The notes below the pieces were generated by a model that did no database searches, was not told the DNA's origin, and was given only the letters and a program-made list of their open reading frames with translations. From an uncultured Bacteroides sp. (lineage in GTDB: Bacteria > Bacteroidota > Bacteroidia > Bacteroidales > Bacteroidaceae), in the NCBI RefSeq assembly GCF_902491285.1, contig NZ_CABUHK010000101.1:1-16500 (forward strand): 16,500 nt of DNA. The letters are read 5' to 3'. Positions 15,737-16,500 of the stretch are shown piece after piece (within the stretch, counting starts at the first letter, position 1; each line of letters starts with the position of its first letter). The position numbers and the translations under genes are program-made.

Positions 15737-16500
15737 TTAGAACAACTTAGCAGGGTATTCACCGGCATCAACCAATGCCTGAATCTTGTCTACTACGCTC
15801 TGACGGTCTTCCGGATAAGTAACGCCGAACCATTTGCTGGTAGTATCGAGAACTTCAACTGTTGCAGTTCCGTCATTAATCAATTTATCCACCATCAATG
15901 GGATGAAGAATTCGCTCTTCAGGTTCTCCATATTCTTCGGATCGCTCAGGAAAGTCTTGAAGAACTCTTGGCTGTAAGCGAAGTAATCAGGAGTGAAGCC
16001 CCAGAAGTTCATGCTAACCGGAGTAGTGTCAGGAGTAGCAGTCCATTCGCCATTATCGTCGATGTACTTCACTTCACCGTCCATACGTTGGATCTTTGTA
16101 CGTTCTACAACAGATGTCAGCAGCCCCTTAGCATCTGTACTACAGATACCGCGAGATACTGTTCCGCTTTCACTTAATGTATTTCCGACACGGAAACCTA
16201 CCATTGAATAAACATTCTTGGAATCAGCAGGAAGTGCAGAAAGGAATTTACCCATTACCTGGAATGAGTCACGACCGTAGAAGTCATCGCAGTTGATTAC
16301 TGCGAACGGTTCCTTAATCACATCGGCACCCATCATTACTGCATGGTTAGTACCCCAGGGTTTGGTACGGTCTGCCGGGCAAGTGAAGCCTTCCGGAAGG
16401 TCGTCGATAGACTGGAATACCAGCTCGCAAGGAATGTGACCTTCATATTTGGAAATAATTTTATCACGGAAATCTTGTTCAAAATCTTTGCGGATTACAA
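15737..16500 (-). CDS. Sugar-phosphate nucleotidyltransferase-like protein, C-terminal part
   Basis: The gene runs off the window edge. The visible 253 residues end at a proper stop codon and terminator, and the reading frame stays open to base 16500. The fold markers fit an NDP-sugar pyrophosphorylase (GT-A fold): PWGTNHAV at visible residues about 47-54 resembles the nucleotide-binding GTxxA motif, VINCDDFYG at about 67-75 has the metal-binding acidic pair, and MNFWGF plus KWFGVTYPEDR sit in the sugar-binding and C-terminal parts. The N-terminal GGxGxR loop would be outside the window. The substrate cannot be read from the sequence; activation of a sugar-1-phosphate with UTP or another NTP is inference from the family. 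An internal ATG at 16336 is in frame but splits the PWGTNHAV motif from the fold and is not the start. No partner gene is visible inside the window. Confidence 0.8.
   Translation of the reverse strand, partial: VIRKDFEQDFRDKIISKYEGHIPCELVFQSIDDLPEGFTCPADRTKPWGTNHAVMMGADVIKEPFAVINCDDFYGRDSFQVMGKFLSALPADSKNVYSMVGFRVGNTLSESGTVSRGICSTDAKGLLTSVVERTKIQRMDGEVKYIDDNGEWTATPDTTPVSMNFWGFTPDYFAYSQEFFKTFLSDPKNMENLKSEFFIPLMVDKLINDGTATVEVLDTTSKWFGVTYPEDRQSVVDKIQALVDAGEYPAKLF

Noticed and set aside
1..16500. Mobile element, CRISPR array, tRNA or rRNA
   Set aside because: No transposase, integrase, regularly spaced repeats, cloverleaf or rRNA sequence was seen; all long stretches are accounted for by chromosomal housekeeping genes.

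Overview
The window is chromosomal DNA from a Bacteroidota bacterium, most likely a Bacteroides species. The evidence is a gldH lipoprotein gene, a RicT (PSP1) protein with a Bacteroidota-style long basic tail, an enlarged RodA, and three start sites preceded by the Bacteroides -7 promoter box TAnnTTTG instead of a sigma70-type -10. It is a housekeeping region, densely packed and with no mobile elements, CRISPR, tRNA or rRNA. No stretch longer than about 150 bases lacks a gene.

Region 1 (1-4135, plus strand) is one compact cluster: metF (methylenetetrahydrofolate reductase), holB (clamp-loader delta prime), ricT (PSP1/Ric regulator) and gldH (gliding-type lipoprotein). Gaps are 1 and 14 bases, and ricT and gldH overlap by 23 bases. 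A TAnnTTTG box lies at the left edge. A long stem-loop followed by a pyrimidine tract sits inside the 5' part of gldH and looks like a possible attenuator.

Region 2 (4147-11359, minus strand) is a six-gene transcription unit, in order purH, mreB, mreC, mreD, mrdA (PBP2), rodA. It carries the last two steps of IMP synthesis and then the complete Rod/elongasome set. One promoter box lies just upstream of purH, and no gap inside the unit exceeds 16 bases. A rho-independent terminator after rodA lies across the last codons of the convergent gldH. MreB filaments organise MreC and MreD, and these position and activate the RodA glycosyltransferase and PBP2 transpeptidase pair that builds lateral cell wall.

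Region 3 (11438-16500, minus strand) holds three further genes: a lipoprotein M13 zinc metallopeptidase with its own terminator, an ABC-F ATPase read from a GTG start, and the 3' part of a sugar-phosphate nucleotidyltransferase ending in a strong terminator. The ABC-F and peptidase genes have no clear terminator between them.

I saw no obviously new biological system. The points most worth a second look are the gldH stem-loop, the repeat-bearing arginine/asparagine-rich tail of RicT, the extra membrane block in RodA, and the joining of purH to the elongasome genes.
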